From contig OZ005661.1 of NCBI GenBank assembly GCA_963930645.1, positions 200,535,120-200,599,119 on the forward strand: a stretch of DNA of 64,000 bases. The letters are read 5' to 3'. Under the pieces are notes generated by a model. That model saw only the letters and a list, made by a program, of their open reading frames with translations, was not told the DNA's origin and did not search any database. Source of the stretch: Salticus scenicus. Its lineage: Eukaryota > Arthropoda > Arachnida > Araneae > Salticidae. Of the stretch, positions 1 to 12,229 are shown piece by piece. The position numbers and the translations under genes are program-made. How positions within the stretch are numbered: position 1 is the first letter of the stretch; each line of letters opens with the position of its first letter.

Positions 1-939
1 TTGCTTTTTATTTCGAATTTCGATATCTTTCTTATGCTTTTTGATTCTTTACTAATAACACTTCGATTTTGTCAATCGTATGAAAAATTTATATTTACCA
101 AAATATCTTTTAACACAACTTTTTTTCTTTTTTCTTTTTCATTCTTGAATATCTTCAATAAGTCCTTTTATACAAATCGCACGCATGAGATCGTCCAGAA
201 ATTGTCTTTCATGTTTCATTTGAAATATGGTTAATAGATGGCGCCAGCAATTTTTCACTCTTCAGAAGGTTGATCTTGCAATAGATGATGACATCACACT
301 TAGGGACAGAGTGACTACACGTCACTCTTTCGTGAAAAGTGAGAAAAGTCACATTTTCAAGAGTGATAATAGTACAGTTTTCTCACTTTAATAGGTGTCA
401 GAATAGTGGTCAATGGTCACTTTTTTAAGGAGTGAGGTTCTCACTCCAGAAATTTTAGAGAGTATGTAAGATACCCGAAATGGAGCAATTATTTATATTC
501 CACGAAATTTTTGCTGGTAATAACTATTAAAGCCAGCAGTACGCTGACTTTATTAATTATATAACTAATTACATATTATAACTATTTTAAAATTTTAACG
601 CGGTATTTTCACGCTTCATTTCTATGGTAAATCTGTTTATTTCGGTTCTTTTAGATTTTACCAAGAACCTTCTATGTATTCGAGACTTGAATAAGTTCTC
701 GCTGTTTCCTAACAGATAGAATTACCAGGACTACGAGCATGTAATTTCAGATGGCAACGCACCTAAAAGGAAGTACTGTCGGTAAGCTTAAGCTTCAGTG
801 TATATTAGTTCACCACAGTATAAACAACAATTTTTTTTTCTTTAATTCTAAAATAAGTCGAGTTTTGTGCCAAGTAAAAATTATTTATAGAAAATTTTAT
901 TGCACAAATTTGCAACTGAAGATACAGAATTCTTGTTGT
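1..939. other. AT-rich stretch without a recognisable gene
   Basis: No coding signature, splice-site pair with an open frame or transposon protein was seen. A small perfect hairpin (AGAGTGAC at 308-315 and GTCACTCT at 321-328) lies in a stretch where variants of GTGAGAA/TCACTT recur. Nothing else can be supported. Confidence 0.5.
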
Positions 940-1190
940 GACTTACGGTGAGCATGCTCTGTCGGAAATGACATGCAGAGACTGATTTCGACGCTTAAAA
1001 AATAACGATTTTGATCTTGAAGGCGAAGAACGCTCTGACGCACCGAAAAAGTGTGTAGACGAAGCACTAGAGAAATTATTTAATGAAGACCCATGTCAGA
1101 CGTTAGCTGAACTTGCAATGAGCATACTGTTAAAAATGGTTTCTCAAAAAGGTGCAAAATTGTCTCAAAATAGCTCCGAAACAATATATA
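940..1190 (+). pseudogene. mariner transposase N-terminal relic
   Basis: The plus frame starting near 985 reads a block typical of the helix-turn-helix region of mariner transposases: FRRL, NDFDLEGEERS, APKK, then a run with LFNEDPCQTLAELA. Just upstream the same frame gives TYGEHALSE followed by a stop, so the gene is already broken there. The block ends in unrelated sequence before the catalytic DD(34)D domain. It is a 5-prime fragment of a Tc1/mariner-superfamily DNA transposon and cannot encode a functional enzyme. The family assignment rests on the FDLEDKERSGAPKK-type motif shared by mariner transposases. Confidence 0.75.
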
Positions 1191-1349
1191 CTTAAATTTG
1201 AAAATCCCATGTACTCATTTTTTTTAGCATATTGAAAGGCTGAAAAATGGGGTTGACCACTAAGAATCCCAATATTCTCATTTTTGAGCATGATCTAACC
1301 TATTTGACAATGAAATAACCATGAAATAATGATAATTGGCATGAAATAA

Positions 1350-2240
1350 CCTAATTGACTGCGAAATACGTACACATGTGCACGAGTCTACAGAATCAGC
1401 TGTATATTTTTGGGTGAGTTCGTTGTTTATGGTTCGTGAAAGGGGATACATCAAGGTACTTTTTATCATTACGAACTTTGGAAAGTATTTGTGTGTACCA
1501 CGATAGCAACAGCAAAATTCACTCGATTGGCTTGCAAATTGGTATGAATGTTTATGAGCTATACATAATTAGTTGTACATTTTTTGGTTTGTATATTATT
1601 TGAGGTTTTGTATATAGAGACACACCAAAGTATTTCGTATCATTGCGATATATAGACAGAATTACGTTAAACTGTGTTTACGTCCCATTCGACATCATGA
1701 AATCAACAGACATTATTTAGATGCTTTAAAGCACGTTTTCTGTGGAAAAAAGTTTTCATGGACTTAATAATTACCTACTAAACCAAACAAATGAGTTCTG
1801 ATATTCTTATGTAATCATCCGAATATTTTCGAATTTCGTATAAATATATATTAGTTTCATGGAATTAGTTGTATGATTTTTATTGAGGTATACAATGTTT
1901 GTGGCTGATATGCAAGGACAAGAAAAAAGAATTTCGTACTGATGCGGTCTGTAGAAGGCATCTCATTTAAGTGTATTTTGATATACATGGTATCACTGCA
2001 CTTGACAACAAAGTTAACGTATGTTATTATAATGTTTGAAAGTATATTTCTGTACAAAATAGTTCACGTAGAATTAGTAATTAGTTTAATAAGCTCTATT
2101 AAAGTATGCACGTCAATTTTGGTACATTAAACAGTTTCACTAAATTAGCTGCATAGGTTCTTTGGTTCATACAGTTTTTATGGCTCGTGTTCAGCAACAC
2201 ACAGAAGAAGTTCATATCATTACAGACTGAGGACGTCATC
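1350..2240 (-). repeat. partial copy of the 2-kb interspersed repeat (family R)
   Basis: Segments such as 'atcattacga', 'gtgtgtaccacgatagca', 'cttgcaaattggtatgaatg' and 'gacacaccaaag' recur in the same order as in the 23.1-25.1 kb block, at intervals of roughly 165 bp. This is a degenerate, minus-oriented fragment of the repeat whose fuller copies lie at 2.29-5.72, 5.73-7.65 and 23.1-26.0 kb. No protein is encoded. Confidence 0.5.
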
Positions 2241-2509
2241 TTTTTTAAGTGAAATTAAATATAGATTCTCTCTCTTCAGCATACTACTAGTGCCTTTGCA
2301 GATGAGGAGCCTCAACGTTCTATTTGCATCACACAAAACAGATAATTTTTATTTATTCCATATTACATTCTATATGTATGTATATAAATAGAGAGAGAGA
2401 GAGACTAAATTAACTCATTAAATAAACAAATCAGTCTCTGACGTAGGTTGCCTACCCCCTCAACACCCTCTCTAACTCTCTTTCTACATCTTTGCACATA
2501 TACATGTAT

Positions 2510-2552
<43 letters not shown>
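2510..2552. repeat. (CA)n/(TA)n microsatellite
   Basis: A CA run passes directly into a TA run beside the left end of the inserted DNA transposon. A matching TA run lies beyond the right end near 3850, so the element may have entered a TA microsatellite. Confidence 0.8.
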
Positions 2553-2560
2553 GGAGAACA

Positions 2561-3841
2561 TATCCAGTTATGGGCATTGTCTGGTTGTGGACACCCCCCC
2601 ATATCTTTTAACAAAAAGTAAATATGGTGGATTTGAGTACTGTCAAACATGTATTGTGACAGTACAAAGTTATTGCTCTAACAGCGAACTGAAACGACGC
2701 ATTTGCTTAGTAAGTGCAAGCATCGAAAAAAATTTTTAATAAAAGCAACACAAATGTAATTTCTGAATGTTTTCAATGTGCTATAAATCGAAGTGAAATA
2801 ATTAAAAAATGTGAGTGTAATAAATATTCATGCAGTAAATTCAATATATTTTCTGATTCAATATCGAATTAAGCCAAAATTTGGAATGAAAATAGTTTTT
2901 TCTGCGATAAAAGTGATTGTCATTCCCAGTTGTGGACACCTTCATGTAACCGGTTGTGGGCATGTAACCGGGCACCCATGTTTCTTTCATTTAAACCGTG
3001 CTTTTTACTTTTAAATTATCCAATATGGTCATTTAAAACAATATAACATATTTTATTAAAGCTTTATGTAATTTCAGGCATCTTTAGGATTTTTTAGACA
3101 TGTCAACCCTGGAAAAGACAATCGATCAAAAAAAAAAAAAAAAAAAAATGCATTTTAAGACGATGGTTAAAGGATTTAGGACATTTAGGATTGCTTAGTA
3201 TGTACGAAATCCACAAAATTAACTGCCAGAGAATATGGACCTCCTCGCCGCTTCTGTGTCCCTACAGAAGAACCCTAGAAAAGTAAGGGGACTCTACCTG
3301 TTAAACTGCTGACCAAGCGCGCTAAAAATAGAAACATTCTCAATCAGGAGATGATGTCGATTTCTGCATCATTTGTTTGGAGCACCTGCTACCATGCCGA
3401 ACTAGAGCAAATTCAACCAAATGCAACAAGTATGATCGTCTGATTTGAAATGTGTATAAACTGTGCAATTCTAATTGAAGGAGGAAAAAGATGACAAATA
3501 AAATTTGAAAAATGACATTTTCTGTTGTTATTTTTGCAGCTGAATCCTTACAAAATAAATAAATTTTATTCTTTTCTGTATTTATGGTGATTTTCTTATT
3601 ATTTTTTCCATTTTTAGCGGATTTTTAAGGGGTGCCCACAACCGGATACATTTTTTTTTTGATAAAATTTATCCCTTCACAAAATAGGCGATAACATTTT
3701 TCTGATTGACGGAATCAATACAGTTGCTTTATCAAACGTTAGCTAAGAGTTCTAGGTTTCTATTGGTATTCATATGTTTCCATAATATTTACTCTACCAA
3801 AAGTTATAAGCCAAAAACAAAACTGTGGCCATAACCGGATA
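2561..3841. mobile_element. TA-flanked TIR DNA transposon, decayed
   Basis: The left end TATCCAGTTATGGGCA (2561) is matched in inverted form by TGGCCATAACCGGATA ending at 3841, with TA at both borders as in Tc1/mariner/pogo insertions. Further CCGGTTGTGGGCA motifs occur near 2950 and 3635, so the subterminal regions are repetitive. Around 3350-3480 the plus strand shows a broken frame with CysxxCys pairs (DDVDFCIICLE), which could be a transposase C-terminal zinc finger, but stops prevent a firm call. The element interrupts repeat copy 1, so it is the younger insertion. Confidence 0.5.
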
Positions 3842-5734
3842 CATTTCCATATATATATATATATATAACTATATATAATATATGTAGCAACTGATAGTCT
3901 TGTAGTAAATCCTTGAAACTCAGAAACACTTGCATCAAATTTCATGCAAAGTTACTGCATATCTCATCGGAATTATTTTGTGTGACCCTGTAAATTAATT
4001 ACCATTTTTATGTCCACAATTGTACACAGAAAAGACATGTTTTTAACTATTCTAATAACATTTCATTATATTATGTGGTGTGTAACCATACTAAGATACA
4101 CTTATAAGAAATAACGTCTATAGACCGTAATAGTACGAAATTCTCTTGTGTGTCCCTGAAAACGAGCCACAGTTTTTATACACACTCATAAAAAGAATAC
4201 ACCTAATTAGTTATAACTCATTAATATTACAACCGAATTTGATACTATTTGGATGATTAGAGATGGCCTTTGGCATAGGTTTGGGTGTATACACCTATAC
4301 ATCGCCATATACGTCACCATATACATCACCACACCCATACACAACTATTAGGCTATACATTTTTTTTTTCTTGTGTAAAATGCCTTTTAGCATCTTTAAA
4401 ATGTATGGTAATTCCATTATACTGAATGCAGCATAAACGTATTAGAGTGCGCTTAAATAAAAATTTGTCCATAGTCCCTAATATAACAAAATTCTTTTGG
4501 GTGTCTCCGTAAACGAATCATAAACCAGTAAAAACGATTTAACTTATTCTTTGTTTTTCATGATTTGTCGTTCAAAATTTGACATAATTTGGATGATTAT
4601 GTGATATTGTCGGAAAAGTTTTGTAAGGTCCTGTACATTAATTATGAAGCCTAAGCACGCAGAAAACATGAGTTTAAGAATCTCAGTATTGTATGCTAAT
4701 TTTTTGTTGTTGTTGTTGTTGTTCAATGCAGAGTAACGATGTCAAAATATGTTTAGACTAAATTCACCGAATAGACCGTAATAATATGAAAAACTATGAT
4801 GTGTCCGTGTACACAATCCATAAAAAATGTTTACATGTCAATCGGAGGATTTTTGCAGGCGCTATTGCGGTGCATATACATTTTATACATAGGCCGTAAT
4901 GTAACCGTTACCGTCCCTGTAAACGAACCAAAACTTAGTATACACCGGTAAAAACTATTCAGCTTTTTTGCGTTTTTCATTGATATTTGTTCCAAATTTA
5001 ACATAGTTTGGATAATTACATGACATTGTCATAACAATTTTGTAAGGTCCTGAACATTATTTAGAAAGTCTAAGAGTATTATTTAGAAAGTCTAAAGTAA
5101 TGATGTTAAAATGCGATCAAACGAAATTCGCCCCATAAGCCGTAATGCTGAGAATTTTGGTGTGTCCCTGTACACAGTTTATAAACAAGATAGACATTAA
5201 AAATTATACAGGTATTTCTATGCAAATTGTGTTTTGTGTGTCAATTTGCAAGTCAATCGGAGGATTTTTTGCTGTCGCTATTACGGTACATACAAATTCT
5301 GCCACTCGGCCGTAAGGATAAGGAAAAATTTGGTGTGTCCCTGTACACGAACTGCAAATGGAATACACACCTAAAATTATACAGCTAATTACGTATGACT
5401 CATAAACATGTGTACCAAACTGCAAGTCAATACCATGATTTTCGCGGTCGCTATCGCAGTACACATAAATTCTTTCCATATGCCGTTATGATAAGAAACA
5501 CTTTGGCGTGTTCCTGTACATGGAACGACAAATGGAATATACACCCAAAACTATACAGCTATTTTTGTTAAGTCCTTGAACATGTGTAACAAATTTCAAG
5601 TCAATATCGTAATTTTTGAGGCCGCTATCGCGCGACAGACAGACAAGCACACAGACGGAACCCAAAATCTTTTTGAGTCTCAACAGGGACGCCCCCACTG
5701 ACGTTTCGGTAACCAGTGAATCTGCAGTTCAGGA

Positions 5735-7650
5735 GCCTCAACGTCCTATTTACATCACACATTATTCAAGAAGTCATTTTTATTTATTCCTTATAATAAT
5801 AATTTATATATATATATTGTATATTGATTCGATTGACCTGTTACATAAACAGATACATACCTGAGGGGGTGACAGCCGCCTCAATCCCCCAGATGTATCT
5901 CCATTTGTATAACTATGTCTATATCATATATATGCATTCTTAATATCTGACAGTCTTGTATTATTTCTCTGAAATTCATAAATGTTTGTACCAAATTTCA
6001 TGCAAAATGATTACCTAGCATATCAATATTTTGTGTAACCTTGTAAAATAATTACGGTTTCTATGGACACACTTTTCAACAGAAACACATGCTTTTAAAA
6101 TTCTAATAAATTTCCATTATATTTAATACGGTGTAACCATGTTAAAATACACTTTTAAGAAATATCGACTATAGATCGTAATAGTACAATATACTTTTAT
6201 GTATCCCGGAAAAGTATCCATACTTATTATGTACTCCAGGTATAAAATTATGTTTATTTAATTATAATTTATTAAGGTTTCAAATTAGTTTGACATCATT
6301 TCGATCATTACAGTACGTCATTGAAATTCTTTTTTGTGGTCCCATAAATTAATTATTTAGTCTGTACATACCCTTTTTTAAGATTAAAATATGCTTTTAA
6401 GCATCCTTACAGTGTATGTTGTGTTCAATGCAGCATAAATGCATTAAAATGTGCTTAAATAATAGAAAAAAAAATCGTCCATAGGCTCAAATGTCACGAA
6501 ATTCTTTTGAGTGTCTCTGTAAACGAACCATAAACGTTGTATACACCAATAAAAAGTATTCAGATAATTCTACGTTTTTCACGAATAATTGTTCGAAATT
6601 CGACATAATTCGGACGATTACGCGACATTGACAGAACACTTTTTTAAGACCCTGTACGTTAATTACGTAGCCCAAGAGCACATATTTTCTACAGGAAACA
6701 TAAATTTAGACATCTCCCTAATACATGCTAGTTTCATTTTGTTAATTGCAAACCCTAACAGCACAAAATGTTCCAGAAACGTAACAATCATATAAATTGA
6801 AACATTATAAACATTTCAGAAACGTTTAAAATCGTTCAGATTACTTTCCGGTTAGTTTCAAAAACGTAGAAATGTCCGCGATCGTAACAAAAAAACAATT
6901 ACGTAACAGAAACGTTACAGTCACTTAACAGTTAAAAAATCAAAAAGGGCGAATGTTTCAGAAAGATATCGGGGTGCATACTTAAATGTGTTGCGTTTTT
7001 GAAAGATTGTAAGCTTTTTGCAACATAACTGAAACATTCTGTGCTGTATGGGAAGGAATGATGTTAAAACGCTTTTAAATGAAATTCACTCAATATGCCG
7101 TAATGATAAGAAATTTGTCGTGTGCCTGCGTGCAATTCATAAACAATGCAAACATAAAAGATTGTACAGCAAATCTAAACAAAGCCTGAATATATGTGAA
7201 AACTTGGTCCATCGGAGGATTTTTCTGCCGCTATTGCGGTATATACAAATTCTGCTCATAAGCCATAATGATAAGAAAACATTTGGTGTGACCCTGTACA
7301 CGAACTGCAAATGGAATACAATCTTAAACTATAAAGCTAAATCCGTTGGCACATGAACATGTGTACCAAATTACAAGTCAATAGAGTAATTTTTGCGGCC
7401 TCTATCGCGGTACATGTAAATTCTTCCCATATGCAGTACCGATAAGAAAAATTTCCTGGCGTCACTGTACACGAACTACAAATAGAATGCACACCAAAAA
7501 CTATACAGATGATTCATGAACATGTGTACTAAGTTTGAAGTCAAAAGTGTGATTTTTGTGGCAGACAATTGCGTGACAGACAATCACACAGGTACAAAGG
7601 CGGAAACCAAAATCTTATCAAACAGGAACGCCTGCATTGATGTTTCGGCA
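5735..7650 (+). repeat. family R repeat, copy 2, head-to-tail with copy 1
   Basis: The head 'ctgcagttcaggagcctc' follows the tail of copy 1 within about 25 bp, so two copies stand in direct tandem. The body aligns with 3860-5720 block by block: 'gtcttgtattatttctctg', then 'taccaaatttcatgcaaa', then the 165-bp units with 'ctgtacacgaac', and the terminal 'gatgtttcggcaatta'. The plus-strand frames at 7048-7356 and 7516-7752 run through repeat units and are not considered genes. Confidence 0.6.
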
Positions 7651-7659
7651 ATTACTTAT

Positions 7660-8039
7660 AATAAGAAGGATAATAAAAATAATGAAATAATTATAATATT
7701 TACAGTACCATATAAGTTATTTATTTTTAGTAGTTCTGACCAGAAAGTATAGTATACAAAATGCACTTTAAAAAGTTACACCTTTACTACTGCAAGCGCC
7801 ATCTTAAACCAAGTAGTACGTTAAAAATATATTGAGATCATTATATATTGTTCTAAATTATCTAATAAATGTAATAGTAAAAAAGAGAAGTTTTAAAAGA
7901 ATAGGTTCTTAATTTTCCAGGCAAGTAATTATACTTCAAAATTTATCGCCAAATAGGGATAAAGTAGCGCCTCCAAGGACGATATATACTAAACCTGCAA
8001 CGTTAATGGGTCTAGATATTACGAATTTCTCTTTATTCA

Positions 8040-8088
<49 letters not shown>

Positions 8089-8480
8089 TTTTGTGTGCCT
8101 AGTATATCCTTCTTCCAAAACGGTAGCAAATTGTTATTAAATTTTCGAACTTTAAGACAGGTTTTTAACATACTATCTCTATATTAAAAAAAAAAGTTAC
8201 TGTCACTGGCGTCAATTTTTTTTGTCTGCGACAACATCTTCTAGCGGAGGGCAGGGTCCTTCGCGTCATGAGAGGTATCAATGTGTTCCGAATACTCCAA
8301 GGAAGACATTTCAGCTGCTTAGAAATTCCTATCATTTTAATTAAGGAAATTATTAACTAAAAACAACAGGTTTATGAAGGTACTCTATTTGCCCTTTTGA
8401 AGAAAGTTTCTCCCTGTGACTTTGTTCTTCTGTCATGAAGTCATTCTACACCGGGAAATTAAAATATGATTGTACGTAAG
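7660..8480. other. intergenic; (TA)n microsatellite at 8041-8085
   Basis: AT-rich sequence with a pure TA run of about 22 units. No gene or transposon protein is visible. Confidence 0.7.
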
Positions 8481-8484
8481 TAGG

Positions 8485-8805
8485 TAGGTAGGTTCGATTT
8501 AACGTCGCACTAGTACTGCGCTATGGGTAATTGGCGACGGTCTGGGACGCACCCCTAGAGATGTTCTGGTCACATGCCATCCCAATTTTGATCCTTCCCG
8601 GAAGGGATCCCCCCCCCCTCTTTAGTGATCCCCAGAGGTATAGTGTGGGTGGGAACATGAAGGACTTTGCAGTCATGACAGAGTTCATGTGCACCAGCCA
8701 TGATTAGTGTACACAACGGTCTTTGGCCGGCTCAAGTATCGAATCGGCAATCTTCCAATCACGTGCTCGGCGCATTACAGACTAGGGTACCCCGGCCCGA
8801 AACCA
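8485..8805 (-). mobile_element. tRNA-derived SINE, full-length-like copy
   Basis: Read on the minus strand, it starts with a degenerate tRNA-like head (the inverted 'gccggctcaagtatcgaat' corresponds to the B box GGTTCG) and ends with the family tail, which appears on the plus strand as 'acgtcgcactagtactgcgc' and 'ggcgacggtctggga'. The same order is found at 54,411-54,741 (plus) and 57,968-58,245 (minus). The internal body includes 'cccagaggta' and 'gtgcaccagcca'. Retrotransposed SINEs need LINE machinery in trans; none is present here. Confidence 0.75.
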
Positions 8806-8899
8806 TGGATGTAAAAAGAAAGAAAATAAATATCAACTTTTTTTTTCTCTAATTTTAGAAAATTAATTTTCTTACACGGGAAAATTAAAATATGATCCA

Positions 8900-10065
8900 T
8901 GGTTGTAGGTAGGTTGGGCTTGACATCGCACCTTTACTGCGCTATGTATAATTGGCGACAGTCTGGCAAGGGAACTCTTTCAAGTGATAATCACCGATTT
9001 TCTTCAAAAAATTACAGAATATAGTTTATGTTGCACTTAATTCACTGGTAAAAAAATTAGCTGCTGAATCGCAACAGGAAAGCCGCAAAAAAATATTAAA
9101 CTTTATGTTTTGAACGCCAAATACAAAAAAAGTCATCGCCAAATCACATTAACCTTCCTTAAATTATGCCAAAGAGCTTAAGTATTGGAGGATAGTGTTT
9201 TCTATCGCTCTAAGGGTTACTGAAGCAAGGAAGCCATCCCCTCTGCGGTGGATAAAAATTAAGATGTCATGTCTCAGGAACATCTCTAAGTGTGAATATA
9301 AGACAGTCTTTAATTTCCCACTGCGTAGCGATAGTGCGACGTTAAAGCCCGCCAACACTCAAGATATTTTCTGAAATCTAGAAATTTCTATTTAGAAAAA
9401 GTGACGTTATGTTTTATGTTAGATCCAATATTTTCAATTATTTTATGTAATGTTTCAAAATTGCATTTTTTAAAATAATGCAATTTCAATTTCAGAGTTA
9501 CTTTTACATTACTCCAGCTTATATATAATCTGGAGTAAATTAATGTTTGAAGCTCTCGGCATGTGCATTTATATAAATTTGCAGACGATTTAAAAAATAA
9601 TCTGATTTATAGGTTGCTTGGCTACGTTTTACGTCGCACTAGTGCTGTGTAATGGGCAATTGGCGACCAATATGAAATATAATATTTGATTGAACATTTA
9701 ATTATTTGAATAGTTGATTGAAATTAATACTCAAATAAATAAATCAAAATTAAAATATTTAAGATATTTGAGGTTGAGTAGGTTTTAAGTTTTAATTCGC
9801 ACTACAGCTATGCAAAGGCGACAGTCTGGGACATATTCCTAGAGATGGTCCTTAGATGTGCTATGACAATTTTGATCTTTTACGGAGGGTTTATTTAAAA
9901 TTGGAAAAATATGTGCATAACTACTACTTTATGGCTTCTTACATTTCTGGCAATTTATTTTATATATGTTTTCGAATAATAATATAAAGAATTTTGTAAA
10001 AATATGCATTACAATCTCATAAGGTTGGTTGGGTTTTACGTCACACTAGTGCTGCGCAATAAATT
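8900..10065. repeat. cluster of short SINE-tail fragments
   Basis: Isolated copies of the SINE 3-prime tail ('acgtcgcactagtgctgcgc' with variants, often with 'aattggcgac') occur near 8920, 9625, 9785 and 10,030 on the minus-SINE orientation, and near 9330 in the opposite one. They lack the tRNA-like head, as expected of heavily 5-prime-truncated insertions. Confidence 0.65.
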
Positions 10066-10119
10066 TAATAGGGGATTTTATAGAGTTATTAACTGCGAAA
10101 TCTTGTTGTTTTAAAAATA

Positions 10120-10330
10120 ATTGTCATGCTGAATGCAGACCCTCTGTGACCGAGTGAGTATGTCACCCTTGCTAATCGCCTTCAAGTGTAAAAGAATGGG
10201 TTCGATTCCCCAGCTGACCCAGGGTGTATTTTTTTATTTTTTGTATTTTAATCCGGTTATGTTATATCTGTCCTCATCTCGACGAAATTTACAGGGGTAT
10301 GGGGCGGGGGATGTCGAGTCAAACATACAA
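10120..10330 (+). mobile_element. second tRNA-derived SINE type (A and B boxes)
   Basis: The sequence 'gtgaccgagtgagtatgtca' resembles a pol III A box, followed 50 bp later by GGTTCGATTCCCC, a near-perfect B box. No tRNA cloverleaf with acceptor pairing can be drawn, so this is a SINE head and not a tRNA gene. It continues into AT-rich sequence that I could not match elsewhere in the window. Confidence 0.5.
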
Positions 10331-10360
10331 ATTAGATGTATATATTAAAAATAAATAACA

Positions 10361-10577
10361 TACAGTCGGTAACAAAAGAGTCCGAACACTAGCAAAAATT
10401 CCTATGTAAAAAAAATAAACTTCGTACGGTTTTATTACATAAATCCTTGTCGAATCCTATTCTTAGTCAGTGTAAGAACATGATTCGATAAGGATTTATT
10501 TAACAAAACCGTACGAATTGCACTTTTTTTGCATAGGAATTTTTGCTAGTGTTCGGACACTTTTGTTACCGACTGTA
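10361..10577. mobile_element. Tc1/mariner-type MITE with long TIRs
   Basis: TACAGTCGGTAACAAAAG at the left is mirrored by CTTTTGTTACCGACTGTA at the right. The arms stay nearly complementary for about 90 bp each, so the element folds into one hairpin. TA flanks both ends. There is no coding capacity. A more diverged relative lies at 14,680-14,896. Confidence 0.85.
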
Positions 10578-10639
10578 CGCAGAATGCAATCATTTATCAC
10601 CTGCATATGTCACCGGATCATCCTCAGAAGCTCATCGTA

Positions 10640-10700
10640 AACCGTCGCCAATTGCCCATAGTGCAGTACTAGTGCGACGTTAAACCCAATCAACAAACAG
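10640..10700 (+). repeat. SINE tail fragment, opposite orientation
   Basis: 'cgtcgccaattgcccat' followed by 'gtactagtgcgacgttaaac' is the reverse complement of the SINE tail seen at 8485-8805. Confidence 0.65.
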
Positions 10701-10884
10701 GTCGAAAATTAGGGTAGAAACATAAATCGTCTCCAATTGCTCATTGCGTAGCTCTAATGAGATACTGAATCCACACAACTCATAGTTTGTTGAGTTGCTT
10801 GTTCGTCGAAGGTTGGTACTGCCCAATAAAATGATCTGACTTATAAGAAAAAAATGTGTTCGGATACAAAATACTTTCACTTTA

Positions 10885-10919
<35 letters not shown>

Positions 10920-11370
10920 AGCTTTGTGTTTTAATATATAATGTTTTATTTTATTTAAAATTATATAAAAGTCTTGATCATATACTTTTTAAATGTCGTT
11001 ATTAAAAACTTGGTGTTAATGCTCTTGCAGTTGTTATTTACACAGCTTATTTAATTAGAATTTCGACTAAGTAAGTCTCAATCTGGTAAATTATCTGGTT
11101 TTTGTTAACTATTCTGAATTCCCAAGTGCTCGACAGCGTATGGAGTTCGTTTGGCTATCAAATAGAAAGAAGAACATCTGCATCTATTAAATCTTCATTG
11201 CAATGAAATTCCGAAGAATGCAGTCGCCAAACAGGCGCTTTGCAGACATGCTTGCATGTTTAATAATTTTTTATAGCTTATCTATTGCGACTCAGCAGCT
11301 AATACTTTAGGAAGATGCTATTCATGATTTAATCTTATGCCAGAATTTATTTCAAGAAAATCGGCGATTA
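10700..11370. other. intergenic with poly(A) tract at 10,888-10,918
   Basis: A run of about 30 A residues that could be the tail of an old retroinsertion. No other feature is recognised. Confidence 0.6.
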
Positions 11371-11371
11371 T

Positions 11372-11637
11372 CACTTCGAAGAGTTTCCTTGTGGGGCGCT
11401 CCCCTACGGATGTTCCTGAGACATGCCACCACAATTTTGGTCCTACACGAAGGGGATTGTCCCCCGCTTCAGTGGCCCCCAGAGGTATAATTTTGATGGG
11501 AACATGGATGATATTGCGGCCACGACATATTTTACGTGCACCAGCCACCATTAGTTTACACGACGGTCTTTGGCCGGCTCGAGAACCGAACCCGCAATCT
11601 TCCAATTACGAAGGGGTACCATGGTCCGGATTTAAGG
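11372..11637 (-). mobile_element. tRNA-derived SINE copy
   Basis: It shares with the 54.4-kb copy the blocks 'cagaggtataattt', 'gggaacatgga', 'cgtgcaccagccac', 'cggtctttggccggctcgag' and 'gcaatcttccaatta', in inverted order. The usual tail (cgcactagtgctgcg) is missing, so it is a 3-prime truncated or rearranged copy. Open frames on both strands here are SINE by-products. Confidence 0.75.
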
Positions 11638-11802
11638 TTGTAAAAAATTAATGAAAAGGGTCCTATACTAAAGCTGTAATGCAAAATGGTCTAGATATTA
11701 TGAATTTCTTTCTAATAAAATATATATAAAAATATTATATATTTAAATTTGACATTGAATATAAGGATTTCCATAATAATTTTCTGCATATGTCTTGTAA
11801 TA

Positions 11803-12226
11803 TGCACTATTAATATTCCTATTCAGTGAAAGAAAACAGCTAATAGGCGGCAGATCTTTGCATGTATTAATAAGTAAAGTGTGTCGGGAAGGGGGAAGGC
11901 GAAGTCTCCCTTGGGGGTTGGTGAGCGGAGCAAGCAGGGGGCAGAGCCCCCTAGTTTCATTAAAATAATATAAATAAATAAATAAAGATATATTATTAAG
12001 TATAGTATTGTGTATTTCATTGTAGTATCTTATGCCTGTACTTCTAATATACTGTTCGTATTTTGTCTTCAATTATTCACTGTTAATATTCCTATTTAGT
12101 GAAAGGCAAAGTTACGAATAGGCGAGTAGATCTCCGCTGGAGTTCATTTGCAAAGCGAGTCGGGAGGAGTGAGGCCTACGTCGAAGATTGAGCAGCAGAG
12201 ACAACAGGAGCAGAGTCCCCTGGTGT
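11803..12226. repeat. two direct copies of an unidentified repeat
   Basis: The block at 11,803-11,958 ('attaatattcctattcagtg', 'taataggcg', 'gtcggga', 'cagagccccctag') recurs at 12,079-12,226 with substitutions. Both end in 'gcagag(t/c)cccctgg/cctag'. No open frame is shared between the copies. Confidence 0.55.
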
Positions 12227-12229
12227 TAA

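Larger units (their letters stand above)
2285..5725 (+). repeat. family R repeat, copy 1, interrupted by a DNA transposon
   Basis: It begins with 'ctagtgcctttgcagatg' followed by AGGAGCCTCAACGT, the same head seen at 5735 and, inverted, near 25,960. It ends with CCCACTGACGTTTCGG, the same tail as near 7640 and, inverted, near 23,100. Internally it is a series of degenerate units of about 165 bp carrying variants of 'tgtgtccctgtacacgaac'. The stretch from 2561 to 3841 is foreign (see the TA-flanked element). Short minus-strand open frames inside are by-products of the repeat units. Confidence 0.6.

Noticed and set aside
10133..10210. Possible tRNA gene
   Set aside because: A and B boxes are present but no acceptor or anticodon stem pairs; better explained as a SINE head.
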